Assembly: GCA_003255065.1 (NCBI GenBank)
Contig: QAOA01003602.1
Location: forward strand, 94,364-158,363
Length of the DNA stretch: 64,000 nucleotides
From: Cercis canadensis
Taxonomy: Eukaryota > Streptophyta > Magnoliopsida > Fabales > Fabaceae
Reading direction: 5' to 3'
Shown: in pieces, positions 15,001-26,714 of the stretch
Layout of the letters: the number at the start of each line of letters is the position of its first letter
How positions within the stretch are numbered: position 1 is the first letter of the stretch
Notes under the pieces: generated by a model
Seen by the model: the letters and a program-made list of their open reading frames with translations, nothing else
What the model was told of the DNA's origin: nothing
The model's database searches: none
Made by a program: the position numbers and the translations under genes

Positions 15001-18000
15001 TGGATATTTTTCTTGTGTTTCACTATATCTGGGACTGGACAGTTTCCTAGTGAGTCGCCATATATGGACCGGGACTCTGTTTCGGTTCATCCCTATTTCT
15101 GACTCGGATATTTTTCTCGTGTTTCCCTGTATCTAGGACTGGACAGTTTCCTGGTGAGTCACTACATCTGGTCCAGGAGCCTATTTCGGTTCATTCCTTT
15201 CTCTGACTCGGATATTTTTCTCGAGTTTCCCTGTATCTGGGACTGGACAGTTTCCTGGTGAGTCATTATACCTGGACTGAGAACATGTTTGGGTTCATCC
15301 CTATTTCTGACACAAATATTTTTCTTGTGTTCCCCTGTATCTGGGACGGGACTGTTTCCTTGTATGTCCTTACATCTGGTATGAGACCCTATTTCGGTTC
15401 GTCCCTATTTTTGACTTGGATATTTTTCTTGTGTTTCACTATATCTGGGACTGGACAGTTTCCTAGTGAGTCGCCATATATGGACCGGGACCCTGTTTCG
15501 GTTCATCCCTATTCCTGACTCGGATATTTTTCTCGTGTTTCCCTGTATCTAGGACTGGACAGTTTCCTGGTGAGTCACTACATCTGGTCCAGGACCCTGT
15601 TTCGGTTCATCCGTGTTTCTGACTCAGATATTTTTCTCGTGTTTCCCTGTATCTGGGACTGGACAGTTTCCCGGTGAGTCACTATACCCGGTCTGAGAAC
15701 ATGTTTGGGTTAATCCCTATTTCTGACTCAGATATTTTTCTTGTGTTTCCCTGTATCTGGGACGGGACAGTTTCCTTGTATGTCATTACATCTGGTCTGA
15801 GACCCTATTTCGGTTCATCCCTATTTTTGACTCCGTTATTTTTCTTGTGTTTCCCTTTACCTAAGGCTGGAATGTTTCCTGGTGAGTCACTAAATTTGGA
15901 ACAGGACCCTGTTTCGGGTCATCCTTGTTTCTGACTTGGATTTTTTTCTCGTGTTTCCCTATATCTGGGACTGGACAGTTTCCTATTGAGTCATTATATC
16001 TGGACCGGGACCCTGTTTCGATTCATCCCTATTTCTGACTCGGATATTTTTCTCGTGTTTTCCTGTATCTAGGACTGGACAGTTTCCTGGAGAGTCACTA
16101 CATCTGGTCCAGGACCCTGTTTCGGTTCATCCTTGTTTCTGACTCGGATATTTTTCTCCTGTTTCCCTGTATCTGGGACTGGACAGTTTCCTGGTGAGTC
16201 ACTATACCTGGTCGCAGAACATGTTTGGATTCATCCCTATTTCCGACTCAGATATTTTTCTTGTGTCTCCCTCTATCTGGGACGGCACTGTTTCCTTGTA
16301 TGTCATTACATCTGGTCTGAGACCCTATTTGGGTCCATCCCTGTTTTTGACTCGGTTATTTTTCTTGTGTTTCCCTTTATCTAGGACGGGAATATTTCCT
16401 CGTGAGTCACTATATTTGGACCAGGACCCAGTTTCGGTTCATCCCTGTTTCTGACTTGGATATTTTTCTCGTGTTTCCCTGTATCTGGGACTGGACAGTT
16501 TCCTAGTGAGTCTTTATACCTAGACCGGGACGCTGTTTCGGATCATCCCTGTTTCTGATTCGGATATTTTTCTCGTGTTTCCCTATATCTAGGACTGGAC
16601 AATTTCCTGGTGAGTCACTACATCTGGTCCAGGAGCCTGTTTCGGTTAATTCCTGTCTCTGACTCGGATATTTTTCTCGAGTTTCCCTGTAACTGGGACT
16701 AGACAGTTTCCTGGTGAGTCACTATACCTGGTCTGAGAACATGTTTGGGTTCATCCCTATTTCTGACACAAATATTTTTCTTGTGTTTCCCTGTATCTAG
16801 GACGGGACAGTTTCCTTGTATGTCCTTACTTCTGGTCTAAGACCCTACTTCGGTTCATCCCTGTTTCTGACTTGGATATTTTTCTTGTGTTTCCCTATAT
16901 CTGGGACTGGACAGTTTCCTAGTGAGTCACTATATCTGGACCGGGACCCTGTTTCGGTTCATCCCTATTTCTGACTCGGATATTTTTCTCGTGTTTCCCT
17001 GTATCTAGAACTGGACAGTTTCCTGGTGAGTCACTACATCATCCAGGACCCTGTTTCGGTTCATCCTTGTTTCTGACTCGGATACTTTTCACTTGTTTCC
17101 CTGTATATGGGACTGGACAGTTTCCTGGTGAGTCACTATACCTGGTCTGAGAGCATGTTTGGCTTCATCCCTATTTCTGACTCAGATATTTTTCTTGTGT
17201 TTCCCTGTATATGGCACTGGAAAGTTTCCTTGTATGTCATTACATCTGGTCTGAGACCCTATTTCGGTTCATCCCTATTTCTGACTCGGTTATTTTTCTT
17301 GTGTTTCCCTTTATCTGGGACTGGAATATTTCTTGGTGAGTCACTATATTTGCACCAGGACCCTGTTTCGGTTCATCCCTGTTTCTGACTTGGATATTTT
17401 TCTCGTTTTTCCCTGTATCTAGGACTGGACAGTTTCCTAGTAAGTCACTATATCTGGACCGGGATCCTGTTTCGGTTCATCCCTGTTTCTGACTAGGATA
17501 TTTTTCCCGTGTTTTCCTATATCTAGGACTAGACAGTTTCCTGGTGAGTCACTACATCTGGTCCAGGACCCTGTTTCGGTTCATTCCTGTCTCTGACTCG
17601 GATATTTTTCTCGAGGTTTCCTGTATCTGGGACAGGACAGTTTCCTGGTGAGTAACTATACCTGTTCTGAGAACATGTTTGGGTTCATCCCTATTTCTGA
17701 CACAAATATTTTTCTCTTGTTTCCCTATATCTGGGACGGGACAATTTCCTTGTATGTCAATACATCTGGTCTAAGACCCTATTTCGGTTCATCCCTGTTT
17801 TTGACTCGGTTATTTTTCTTGTGTTTCCCTTTATCTAGGACTGGAATGTTTCCTGGTGAGTCACTATATTTGGACCAGGACCCTGTTTCGGTTCATACCT
17901 GTTTCTCACTTGGATATTTTTCTCGTGTTTCCCTGTATCTAGGACTTGACAGTTTCCTGGTGAGTCACTACATCAGGTCCAGGACCCTGTTTCGGTTCAT

Positions 18001-19627
18001 CCCTGTTTCTAACTCGGTTATTTTTCTTGTATTTCCCTTTATTTAGGACTGGAATGTTTCCTGGTCAGTCACTATATTTTGACCAGGACCCTGTTTCGGT
18101 TCATCCCTGTTTCTGACTTGGATATTTTTCTCCTGTTTCCCTGTATCTGGGACTGGACAGTTTCCTAGTGAGTCACTATATCTTGACCGGGACCCTGTTT
18201 CGGTTCATCCCTTTTTCTGACCCGGATATTTTTCTCGTGTTTCCCTGTATCTGGGACTGGACACTGGACAGTTTCTTGGTGAGTCACTACATCTGGTCCA
18301 GGACCCTGTTTCGGTTCATCTGTGTTTCTGACTCAGATATTTTTGTCGTGTTTCCATGTATATGGGACTGGACAGTTTCCCGGTTAGTCACTATACCCGG
18401 TCTGAGAACATGTTTGGGTTAATCCCTATTTCTGACTCAGGTATTTTTCTTGTGTTTCCCTGTATCTGGGACAGGACAGTTTCCTTGTATGTCATTACAT
18501 CTGGTCTGAGTCCCTATTTCGGTTCATCCCTGTTTCTGACTCGGTTATTTTTCTTGTGTTTCCCTTTTTCTAGGACTAGAATGTTTCCTGGTGAGTCATT
18601 ATATTTGGACCAGGACCTTGTTTCGGTTCATCCCTGTTTCTGACTTGGATACTTTTCTCGTGTTTCCCTGTATCTGGGACTGGCAGTTTCCTAGTGAGTC
18701 ACTATATCTGGACCGGGACCCTGTTTCGGTTCATCACAGTTTCTGACTCCGAATTTTTTCTCGTGTTTCCCTGTATCTGGGACTGGACAGTTTCCTGGTG
18801 AGTCACTATACCTGGTCTGAGAACATGTTGGGTTCATCCGTATTTCTGACTCAGATATTTTTCTTGTGTTTCCCTCTATCTGGGACGGGACAGTTTCCTT
18901 GTATGTCATTACATCTGGTCTGAGTCCCTATTTCGGTTCATCCCTGTTTCTGACTCGGATATTTTTCTCGTGTTTCCCTGTATCTGGGACTGGACGGTTT
19001 CCTGGTGAGTCACTATTCCTGGTCTGAGCACAAGTTTGGGCTCATCCCTATTTCTGACTCAGATATTTTTCTTGTTTTTCCCTGTATCTGGGACGGGACA
19101 GTTCCCTTGTATGTCATTACATCTGGTCTGAGTCCCTATTTCGGTTCATCCCTGTTTCTGACTCGAATATTTTTCTCGTGTTTCCCTGTATCTGGGACTG
19201 GACAGTTTCCTGGTGAGTCACTATACCTGGTCTGAGAACATGGTTGGGCTCATCCCTATTTCTGACTCAGATATTTTTCTTGTGTTTCCCTGTATCTGGG
19301 ACGGGACAGTTCCCTTGTATGTCATTACATCTGGTCTGCATCCCTATTTCGGTTCATCTCTGTTTCTGACTCGATTATTTTTGTTGTGTTTCCCTTTAAC
19401 TAGAACTGGAATGTTTCCTGGTGAGTCACTATATTTGGACCAAGACCCTGTTTTGGTTCATCCATGTTTCTGACTCGGTTATTTTTCTTGTGTTTCCCAT
19501 TATCTGGGACTGGACAATTTCCTAGTGAGTCACTATATCTGGACCGGGACCCTGTTTCGGTTCATCCCTGTTTCTTACTCCGATATTTTTCTCGTATTTC
19601 CCTGTATCTGGGACTGGACAGTTTCCT
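1..19627 (+). repeat. 104-bp satellite DNA array (about 188 monomers)
   Basis: The motif GAGTCACTA recurs every 104 bases (for example 29, 133, 237) without interruption to the assembly gap, always in the same orientation. A typical monomer runs from TTTCGGTTCATCC through TGACTCGGATATTTTTCTCG, TGTATCTGGGACTGGACAG and TTTCCTGGTGAGTCAC to GGACCGGGACCCTG. Several monomer subtypes alternate: one with TTACTGACTCAAATA and GTGGATC, one with TTGTATGTCATTACATC, and one with GAGAACATGTTTGGG. The first 5 kb lacks the TTGTATGTCATTACATC type, which first appears near 5.28 kb. Open frames of about 86 codons recur here, but they are a by-product of a 104-base period (2 modulo 3) with one TGA per three monomers, not genes. 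The array probably continues to the left of the window and into the gap. Centromeric, pericentromeric or subtelomeric location cannot be told from sequence. Confidence 0.97.
8415..14400 (+). repeat. 19-monomer higher-order repeat (1976 bp) in the satellite
   Basis: Variant monomers return in the same order at a spacing of 19 x 104 = 1976 bases. The marker ACTATACC at 8415 is matched at 10391, 12353 and 14329. The middle copy is 1962 long because 14 bases are missing near 11342, where GTCTGAGAA runs straight into TCCCTATTT. Copies 2 and 3 are near-identical by eye across all 19 monomers, whereas neighbouring monomers within one copy differ clearly. That is the signature of recent block amplification. 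The order breaks near 14400, beyond which the monomers match a different register of the block. Confidence 0.88.
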
Positions 19628-20610
19628 NNNNNNNNNNNNNNNNNNNNNNNNNNNNNNNNNNNNNNNNNNNNNNNNNNNNNNNNNNNNNNNNNNNNNNNNN
19701 NNNNNNNNNNNNNNNNNNNNNNNNNNNNNNNNNNNNNNNNNNNNNNNNNNNNNNNNNNNNNNNNNNNNNNNNNNNNNNNNNNNNNNNNNNNNNNNNNNNN
19801 NNNNNNNNNNNNNNNNNNNNNNNNNNNNNNNNNNNNNNNNNNNNNNNNNNNNNNNNNNNNNNNNNNNNNNNNNNNNNNNNNNNNNNNNNNNNNNNNNNNN
19901 NNNNNNNNNNNNNNNNNNNNNNNNNNNNNNNNNNNNNNNNNNNNNNNNNNNNNNNNNNNNNNNNNNNNNNNNNNNNNNNNNNNNNNNNNNNNNNNNNNNN
20001 NNNNNNNNNNNNNNNNNNNNNNNNNNNNNNNNNNNNNNNNNNNNNNNNNNNNNNNNNNNNNNNNNNNNNNNNNNNNNNNNNNNNNNNNNNNNNNNNNNNN
20101 NNNNNNNNNNNNNNNNNNNNNNNNNNNNNNNNNNNNNNNNNNNNNNNNNNNNNNNNNNNNNNNNNNNNNNNNNNNNNNNNNNNNNNNNNNNNNNNNNNNN
20201 NNNNNNNNNNNNNNNNNNNNNNNNNNNNNNNNNNNNNNNNNNNNNNNNNNNNNNNNNNNNNNNNNNNNNNNNNNNNNNNNNNNNNNNNNNNNNNNNNNNN
20301 NNNNNNNNNNNNNNNNNNNNNNNNNNNNNNNNNNNNNNNNNNNNNNNNNNNNNNNNNNNNNNNNNNNNNNNNNNNNNNNNNNNNNNNNNNNNNNNNNNNN
20401 NNNNNNNNNNNNNNNNNNNNNNNNNNNNNNNNNNNNNNNNNNNNNNNNNNNNNNNNNNNNNNNNNNNNNNNNNNNNNNNNNNNNNNNNNNNNNNNNNNNN
20501 NNNNNNNNNNNNNNNNNNNNNNNNNNNNNNNNNNNNNNNNNNNNNNNNNNNNNNNNNNNNNNNNNNNNNNNNNNNNNNNNNNNNNNNNNNNNNNNNNNNN
20601 NNNNNNNNNN
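19628..20610. other. Assembly gap (983 N)
   Basis: This is a run of N starting in mid-monomer of the satellite and ending at a poly-T run. The true size is unknown, because tandem arrays collapse easily. The junction between the array and the AT-rich DNA to the right is therefore not seen. Confidence 0.99.
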
Positions 20611-20648
<38 letters not shown>

Positions 20649-21756
20649 AAAAATTTTCATGGAATTTTTTGCCTCAATTATGTTCTAGCAAACTAATCCT
20701 CAAGGTCTGTAAAAGCTTGTAATGGGATCTTAGGGTAAAAATATATATTTTCTTTTGTTTGGAAAGAAAAGATAAAGACTCAAAACTTGATTTTTTCCCT
20801 CACTTTATCTCTTCAATTTTCTTCAACGCCTAACTCCAATAGCTTTCATGCCAACATTTGTTTACCAAGAGATGCTCAAAGGTTGTAATTGGGTACTAGG
20901 GATGTAATATATGACTAATAAAAGAAAAGATATAAATGCCCAAACATTTGATATTGGGACAATAATGAGAATCTTGCTTTTGATAACTCACGGTCTTTTA
21001 GTTTTTCATTTTCTTATCACTTGGACTGTCTTTCCTATTCCTCAACCATTTGGAAGAAAAAAAAAATTATTCTATTTTTTTTTATTTTTTTTCTATTTGT
21101 CTCTTTTTTGGGAGAGAATTTTTTTGCCCTCTTGAAGAATTTTTTTTTTTTTTTTCTTTTGGAGAGTTTTCCTCTCTTTTGCATTTCCTTTGCATTTTGC
21201 ACTTATTTTTTTGGCTAGTCCATTAAGATTTCAAAGACATCTTTTGCAAGTTTATTCTCATTCTAGCCCAGGTATGAAGGAAAATTGAAAGTTCAAAAGG
21301 ATTACAAGAGATATGAAGTGTTTAGATAGAGGAAATAAAAATGATAATTCTTGGCACTTGAATGTTGTCATGAAAGCTTATTGGAGTTCTACCATTCCAA
21401 AAGAAGTTCATGAATTAGAGAATTAAGAAACAACCAACTTCTTCTAGCTCAAAGGGGTAACTAATGATACTCAGCAATATTTTGGAGAACAAATAATGCC
21501 TCTAGTCATTAGAAGAGTTTGCTTGTGGAGTGCAAAATTTACTTGAAAATCACTTTTATTATGAGGTCTTGAGTTTTCATCACTCTCAAATTTATCATCT
21601 TTGCATCAATTGCAACTCCTCAAAAGGAAGACTCATGGAACTTTTATTTTTTGAAGGATTTTGAAGAGAAGCATTTGTTATGTATTGTTTTAAACTTATT
21701 ATCGTTGCTTTCTAGAAAAATAAATGTTACAAGTTATTGTTGCATTGGAAACTATC
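20611..21756. other. AT-rich non-coding DNA with poly-T edge
   Basis: It opens with 34 T directly at the gap. A loosely repeated passage (about 20697-20790 and 20873-20965, both with CTCAA, TGTAA, GGG and AAAGAAAAGATA blocks) suggests decayed repeat DNA. Short frames here are low-complexity (poly-K, poly-F) and not credible genes. The AGCTCAAAGGGGTAACTAA stretch near 21449 looks like LTR-retrotransposon leader DNA, but no element end could be fixed. Confidence 0.5.
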
Positions 21757-22083
21757 ACCCCGTTTGGTACATAGATTAAAAACCATGGAATGGAATGGAT
21801 ACACAATTTATTAGCTCAAGGAATGGAAAGTCATTCCATTGTTTGGTACATGAATTGGAATCAAAATCAGTAGTGAAAAACACAACACAAATACCTCTTA
21901 TTTAGAGCATTATATTAGACCGATTTTATTTAATAAGGGTAACTTGAGTCATTTTGTAAGATTAATGAGAGCTGGTTAGGTAAAGAAAAGATTAAACCCG
22001 TTACAGGGACATAAAATCACCATTTAGGTAATCAAAGCTAAAATCCAATGTTTATTTCATGCTCTTTTTATTAACCAAACATA
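21757..22083. mobile_element. Putative MITE, GTTTGGT-type terminal inverted repeats
   Basis: The left end CGTTTGGTACATAGATTAAA and the right end TTTTTATTAACCAAACATAG are imperfect inverse complements. The interior carries GGAATGGAATGG and a second TTGTTTGGTACATGAATTGG. There is no coding potential and the length is about 330 bp, as expected for a non-autonomous Harbinger- or hAT-like element. A related, more decayed block (TTTGGTACATGGAATG) lies near 56450. The superfamily is not settled because no clear target duplication was found. Confidence 0.45.
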
Positions 22084-23894
22084 GAATGGATCATGGAGAA
22101 GAATCGTGCAATCTAGTGCACCAAATATTCTCTATATCATTGTCAGAGTAGTCTAATAATTATGTAATTGAGAATTTTACACTCTGTTTGCCACGATGGC
22201 AAACTATGACTATGTGTCATGTTGCATATTACAACAGTGTCATTGTAGATTTCAAGTTAAATTATATGATGCAATCTTGTTATCTAACAACACAAACACA
22301 GAGCACTGGGGCTTAACCAGTACACCCTCATGGTGCATTCTTGAGTGATATGGGTATGTGGGTGACTCCTAAAAGTTAGTTTTTAATTTTTTTTTTATTG
22401 ATAACTACTGAGAAACATAAGATAAAATGATCATTGTTTAGTATGCAATGACCACTGAAAAAGATATGATAATCATTGGTCAGCGAAGGAAATATATGTA
22501 TACACACACGCTAGCTTTTGTAACATGTTACATGTGTGCGAAAATACTTTATATGTAATGAAAATTTAATTTTAAAATAATTATCTAAATTTAAATGAAA
22601 ACTGAAAAAGTATGTTAAAATTATGGCCGGTTGTTCAGTAGCACTGAGTGAAAGTCATTCATTGAAATTTGAATGGTTCTTTAAGGTTGGGTATGAAAAA
22701 TCATTTCACCATATTTATGACCTTTTAATATATGCTATGATTTCTTTTTGTTATATTTTCCTCCACACCCCCTGATGCAGCATACATGATGGAATAGAAC
22801 AAAATTCAACAACTCGTTGATTCCTAAGAATACCGAGAGGCCGGAGTTAAGAATTGAGAGAATTTTTAAACTATTATTCAATCAAAAACTATCCTTCAAA
22901 AGGTTTTACAAACACTTATAAAGGAAACCCTAAAATGAAATAGCAAAATTATGAAAAGGTTCAAATATAATAAAAATTTCAAAAATAACCCTAAAACAAT
23001 AAAATGTCATTTTGACTCCCAAAACGATGAAATTTGGCTAAAATCATGAGACGTGTGGTGCAAGTACTACGTTTTGCTCAAAAGGTCATTTCTATATAAA
23101 AAAGTGTGGTCTTTTGTCAAAAACAGACATTGTTGACTTTTCTTGTCAACTTTGGATGCCCCCTTTGTGCCATAAATTTTCAATCATTCTGCACTACATC
23201 ACCCTCCAAACCAATAAAGATGTCTTTTGGGAAAATATGGCATATGTTCTATTCTATCCTTTGTTCATCACTTCCCTTCATTCTCTTGTACTTTTTAACC
23301 ATTAAATTTTTGATTAGATTATATGTACATAAGTTGGTCAGGTTTTATTTTATATTTTTTGTTTAATGAAGAAACCTAACTTCCTAAAAGGCCAAGACAA
23401 TAAACAAAGAAATCAGAATTAGAAACCCCATCCCCTTGAGAGACCCTGTGGAAGCACAAGGAAGAGATTTTGATGTGAACTTTGAGTCACTGAGAGTTCT
23501 TCCCTTCCATGTGAAGGATCTTTACAAAGCTCGTATTCTCCAACTTCGTTGAATGTCACATAATGACACACTAAATTGATCTAATTAATTTGACTACTTA
23601 GTTTTAGATTTGCTTATATTAGTGGGCTATAACAATACATAAACAGCTAATTACATTAATTCTTGAACAGTGGATCTGTATGTTCAAAAATTCTAGAAAC
23701 TTGCATACTTTCTCAGAAAGCACAAAACTTACATGTTAAATTATTAATTGGGCCAAAGTAGGCTGTTGATGTCAATCTGGGGTTCAAGCCAATCTTGCCT
23801 GCCCTGAATTTCAAGATGTTTGAATTTCTTGTCTCTTGAGTTATACAGATAAACTCAGGTGCAATTTTTTAGGAAGCAAGTGCACAGCAGGACA
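22084..23894. other. Intergenic DNA, no gene recognised
   Basis: AT-rich sequence. Frames of 60-86 codons near 23.1 kb overlap in several frames and have no recognisable domain. The stretch 22760-23230 has a conserved-looking character (long mixed-composition runs, CCTGATGCAGCATAC) that could be a decayed LTR, but no partner repeat is in the window. Confidence 0.4.
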
Positions 23895-24314
23895 TCACTT
23901 TTGTTTGGTATGGACAATGGCCAGATTCTTAACACCATACTCCTTCATTTGCCAAAAAATATAATGCATTGGTTCTCGTAATTGATCATCACAAAGAGTT
24001 GGTGTATAAAGCTCAAAAGAAGAATACAAGCAGTTCCTTAAAATCACCAGTTTAGGTCTGGAATAGCAATGGGATTTATCAAATTCAGATAGCAACACTT
24101 CCCTACTCGTTTCTGTGCTCAGATCTACAGAAAAAATTACATATTCATCAACGCTACTTTTTTCACTATCACGAGTTTCAAAAATTTGGATATGTATCCA
24201 ATTCACAGTGCCACTGATGAATTTTCCCCAATATTGACTTGCTGGGAAAATAAGGAAAACCTGTTTCTTTCTCCAAGAATTAGCACTCAAGATAACACAA
24301 AAATTTAACTGGAT
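23895..24314 (-). pseudogene. F-box-associated (FBA) domain fragment
   Basis: The reading frame opens after an in-frame TAG and has no ATG start (the first possible initiator is TTG). It encodes the middle and end of an F-box-associated domain: a CVILSANSWRK stretch corresponding to VFTLGDKSWRR of the intact neighbour, then GKFISGTVNWI, a VDLSTETSREVLL strand, and WQMKEYGVKNLA, which parallels WVMKDYGVKESW. There is no F-box, so it could not bind SKP1. About 130 residues remain of an expected roughly 400. It lies about 1 kb past the 3' end of the intact F-box gene on the same strand, consistent with an old tandem duplicate that lost its 5' half. An uncharacterised short FBA protein is possible but less likely. 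Confidence 0.72.
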
Positions 24315-25207
24315 CTACTTAAATTTTTAATATACGGCTTAAATTTTACATATTACCACACTTTGTGTGCAAAAACAATTTCTCGATAAAATATTTCAGA
24401 CATTACCATACTCCTACAGAAAATAATTTCCCCAGGAAAGAAGCTACCTCTAAGAAACATGCAGGCTAAGTCTTCATATTCTAGAATACCTCTAAAAAAT
24501 TATATGTTCGGCTAAATACATGCTCTCTCTTAATGATGGGCAGACAAGTTTAATTTACCATCATGTTGTAAATGGTGAAGTTCAATTGTCGCAAATGTAT
24601 TACCGACACTAACTTACATACAGAAGATCTGTTTTGTAGGCTCCTACCAATGTGTCCTTTAGTTCTAAGGAGACATGAACCAAAGGTATTATCGACATGA
24701 AATATAGCAGAAAGACATGTAATGTTAGAATAGCACACATTGGAATTTCAAAAAATGGTGTGCACTTCATAAGGATAATTGATGTTCGTTATGAGATCTC
24801 AAAATTTTTAAATGAAGTTGTAGGAACGTTTTAAAATAAGGGGAGGACTTAGAGTAGGGTGGCATGAACTTGCTTCACTCATTCTTGAATTGTGCTTGGG
24901 CTTGAGGTATTTAGGAATGTTTGAATATGAACATGCAAAGGCAAGTGGAAGAGTCACCCAAAAAACTAAAGAACAAAGCCAAGTGAAAGAATCCAAAACC
25001 AGAAAATCTACAGGTCAATTTATAAAATTCCATAAAACCATCACTAACACAGCAACAAGAAAAAGATGCAATATAACCATAAATAACAAATAATTATAAA
25101 AAAAAAAAATAGTCAATGCTATATTTACCAAATACATAAACACCATGTCTGTCCAAATAAGAAATTCCAAAAGAACTAAAAGCGAAGAGAGACAAGGTGA
25201 AACTCCA
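24315..25207. other. Spacer between F-box fragment and F-box gene
   Basis: AT-rich DNA with four small overlapping frames on both strands and no recognisable protein. It probably contains the 3' flank of the intact F-box gene. Confidence 0.4.
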
Positions 25208-25385
25208 AGATAAACAAAAGTAAGCAGAATATCTGACGCAGAATAAACTAAACTACAAGATCCAAACTGAGCCACAAGAAGGTGAAAACCGGGCTCTAGA
25301 TAAACAAAAGTAAGCAGAATATCCGATACAGAATAAAATAAACTCCAAGATCCAACTTAGCCATGAGAAGGTGAAACCAGGCTCT
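25208..25385. repeat. 90-bp tandem duplication overlapping the F-box stop codon
   Basis: AGATAAACAAAAGTAAGCAG begins at 25208 and again at 25298. The two copies stay parallel for about 88-90 bases, through AGAAGGTGAAA and the final GGCTCT. The right copy contains the last codons and stop of the F-box gene (minus strand), so the left copy is a duplicated tail lying in its 3' UTR. The copies differ at roughly one base in nine, so the event is not recent. Confidence 0.85.
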
Positions 25386-26634
25386 CAATATAAATGATCG
25401 GATTCGGCGAACGCATTAGTCCATCAACCTTAGCTAGCATTGACGTAATATCTCTTGGGATATCAATCTTATGTTTCTTTAATGCATTATCTCTTGGGTC
25501 ATATAAAACAAATTCACCACGGTTGTTGATTCCCACCAGGATGTCACCATTCTGTGACATGAACAAGGGTACAGGACGAAGAAATTTTGAAACCCCAAGA
25601 TCCACATAAGGAATTGTCACAAATTTATTCCAAGACTCTTTAACTCCATAGTCCTTCATTACCCACATAACAAACTGAGTTTTCTTGATCAGTTTATAGG
25701 AAAAACAAAGCCATCCCCTAGAAACCCCTATATTAGGAGAGGAATAGCCGTCATCATCAAGATCAGGTAGCAAAATTTTCCTATATTTCTCATTCCCCAA
25801 GTCAAGAGAAACAACCAATGGACAATCAAAATCATCAGCACGAAATGCTAACCAATTAAGGGAGCCACTGACCAATATTCCAGACCCTTTAGATTTGAGC
25901 GGAACAAAAGGGAAACTATGAATCCGTCTCCAAGATTTATCACCCAATGTAAAAACTTTGACAATGAATTTTTGTAGAACCACGTTCGAGTTAGGATCGG
26001 TTTTGCAGAAGATTACCACCACCTTGTACTTATCAGTGATATGATCATAACCAAATCCAAACAAACATGAAAGAGAGTCCTCCACCAACCAATTGTCAGC
26101 CAAGCATGGAGAATTCTCGGATGTCCATCTAATACATGGGTTATATAAACAGACATAACCCCTAACAACATCAAACAAACACAGCAATCCATTGCATGAC
26201 CCGACAACAAGGTATTCAGATGTAATTTGATGGCGAGCATCTACAAGGGTTGACGGTTTTTTAAATAAGGAATTCAGAGAGCAAGTTATCACCCCGTGAC
26301 AACCCAAATCCAATATGGTGGGTATTGCTAGACGGTGGTGAGAGAGGTTGGTTTCACAGACAGATCTATGAAGGTGTTTCATCGCGAATTGGGGATCTAA
26401 AATCAAGGATTTCCATGACTGACATACGAACCTGTATTGGAGGAGAAATTTCGCAGGAACCCGTAAAAGGATTTCCTCAATGAGTTCATCTGGGAGGATC
26501 TCTGATTGCCGTGAAACCTTAGCTTGGGAGGTTTTCTTCTGTGGAGAAGGGAGTGAAGGTAGGCTTCTGGAATCGATGCTGGAACTGAAGGGTGGCACAT
26601 CGTCAACGTCATCGTTGCTACAGTGAGATGACAT
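25357..26634 (-). CDS. F-box protein with FBA domain
   Basis: This is a 425-residue, single-exon frame. Residues about 46-87 are an F-box (ILPDELIEEILLRVP, then FVCQSWKSLI and DPQFAMKHL), the segment that in this family binds SKP1 within SCF E3 ubiquitin ligases. Residues about 110-390 are the F-box-associated interaction domain, which selects the substrate. Visible markers are VVGSCNGLLCL, LYNPCIRW, FGFGYDHITDKYKVV, KSWRRIHSFP, GSLNWLA and FVLYDPRDN. The Ser/Pro-rich N-terminal 40 residues look disordered. The ATG at 26634 is chosen because the open frame upstream of it has no ATG and runs into the TATA-like tract of the promoter. Length and domain order are normal for the At3g23880-like class. 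The protein substrate cannot be inferred. No frameshift or stop is seen, so it is probably functional. Confidence 0.92.
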   Translation of the reverse strand: MSSHCSNDDVDDVPPFSSSIDSRSLPSLPSPQKKTSQAKVSRQSEILPDELIEEILLRVPAKFLLQYRFVCQSWKSLILDPQFAMKHLHRSVCETNLSHHRLAIPTILDLGCHGVITCSLNSLFKKPSTLVDARHQITSEYLVVGSCNGLLCLFDVVRGYVCLYNPCIRWTSENSPCLADNWLVEDSLSCLFGFGYDHITDKYKVVVIFCKTDPNSNVVLQKFIVKVFTLGDKSWRRIHSFPFVPLKSKGSGILVSGSLNWLAFRADDFDCPLVVSLDLGNEKYRKILLPDLDDDGYSSPNIGVSRGWLCFSYKLIKKTQFVMWVMKDYGVKESWNKFVTIPYVDLGVSKFLRPVPLFMSQNGDILVGINNRGEFVLYDPRDNALKKHKIDIPRDITSMLAKVDGLMRSPNPIIYIESLVSPSHG

Positions 26635-26681
26635 TCTGACGCTGCTGTGCTTCGGTCCGAGCAAAGAGTGAGAGTGAGACA

Positions 26682-26714
26682 ATATATATATATATATCAA
26701 ATATAAACCCTAAA
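26682..26714 (-). promoter_or_regulatory. Core promoter of the F-box gene (TATA tract, telo-box)
   Basis: About 50-65 bases upstream of the chosen ATG lies an (AT)n tract that can serve as TATA box. It is preceded on the minus strand by TTTAGGGTTT, i.e. AAACCCTAAA at 26705-26714, the telo-box motif common in plant promoters. This arrangement argues against initiating translation upstream of 26634. Confidence 0.5.

Noticed and set aside
235..19473. Dozens of similar 60-140-codon frames (about 86 residues, Phe/Leu/Ser-rich) as a repeated gene family
   Set aside because: They are satellite translations. The 104-base period shifts frame each monomer, and one of the three frames carries TGA in TTCTGACT, giving a stop about every 312 bases. 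Where that TGA is changed (TTTTGGCTC near 7835) the frame is simply longer. No conserved start and no codon signature.
1..19627. CRISPR-like array
   Set aside because: The unit is contiguous 104-mers with divergence spread along the whole unit and no unique spacers. Plant nuclear satellite.
19464..20696. Long frames across the first gap
   Set aside because: They consist of N translated as unknown residues plus poly-T. No information.
26634..26700. Upstream extension of the F-box frame
   Set aside because: It begins at TTG, lies in the TATA-like tract and has no ATG.
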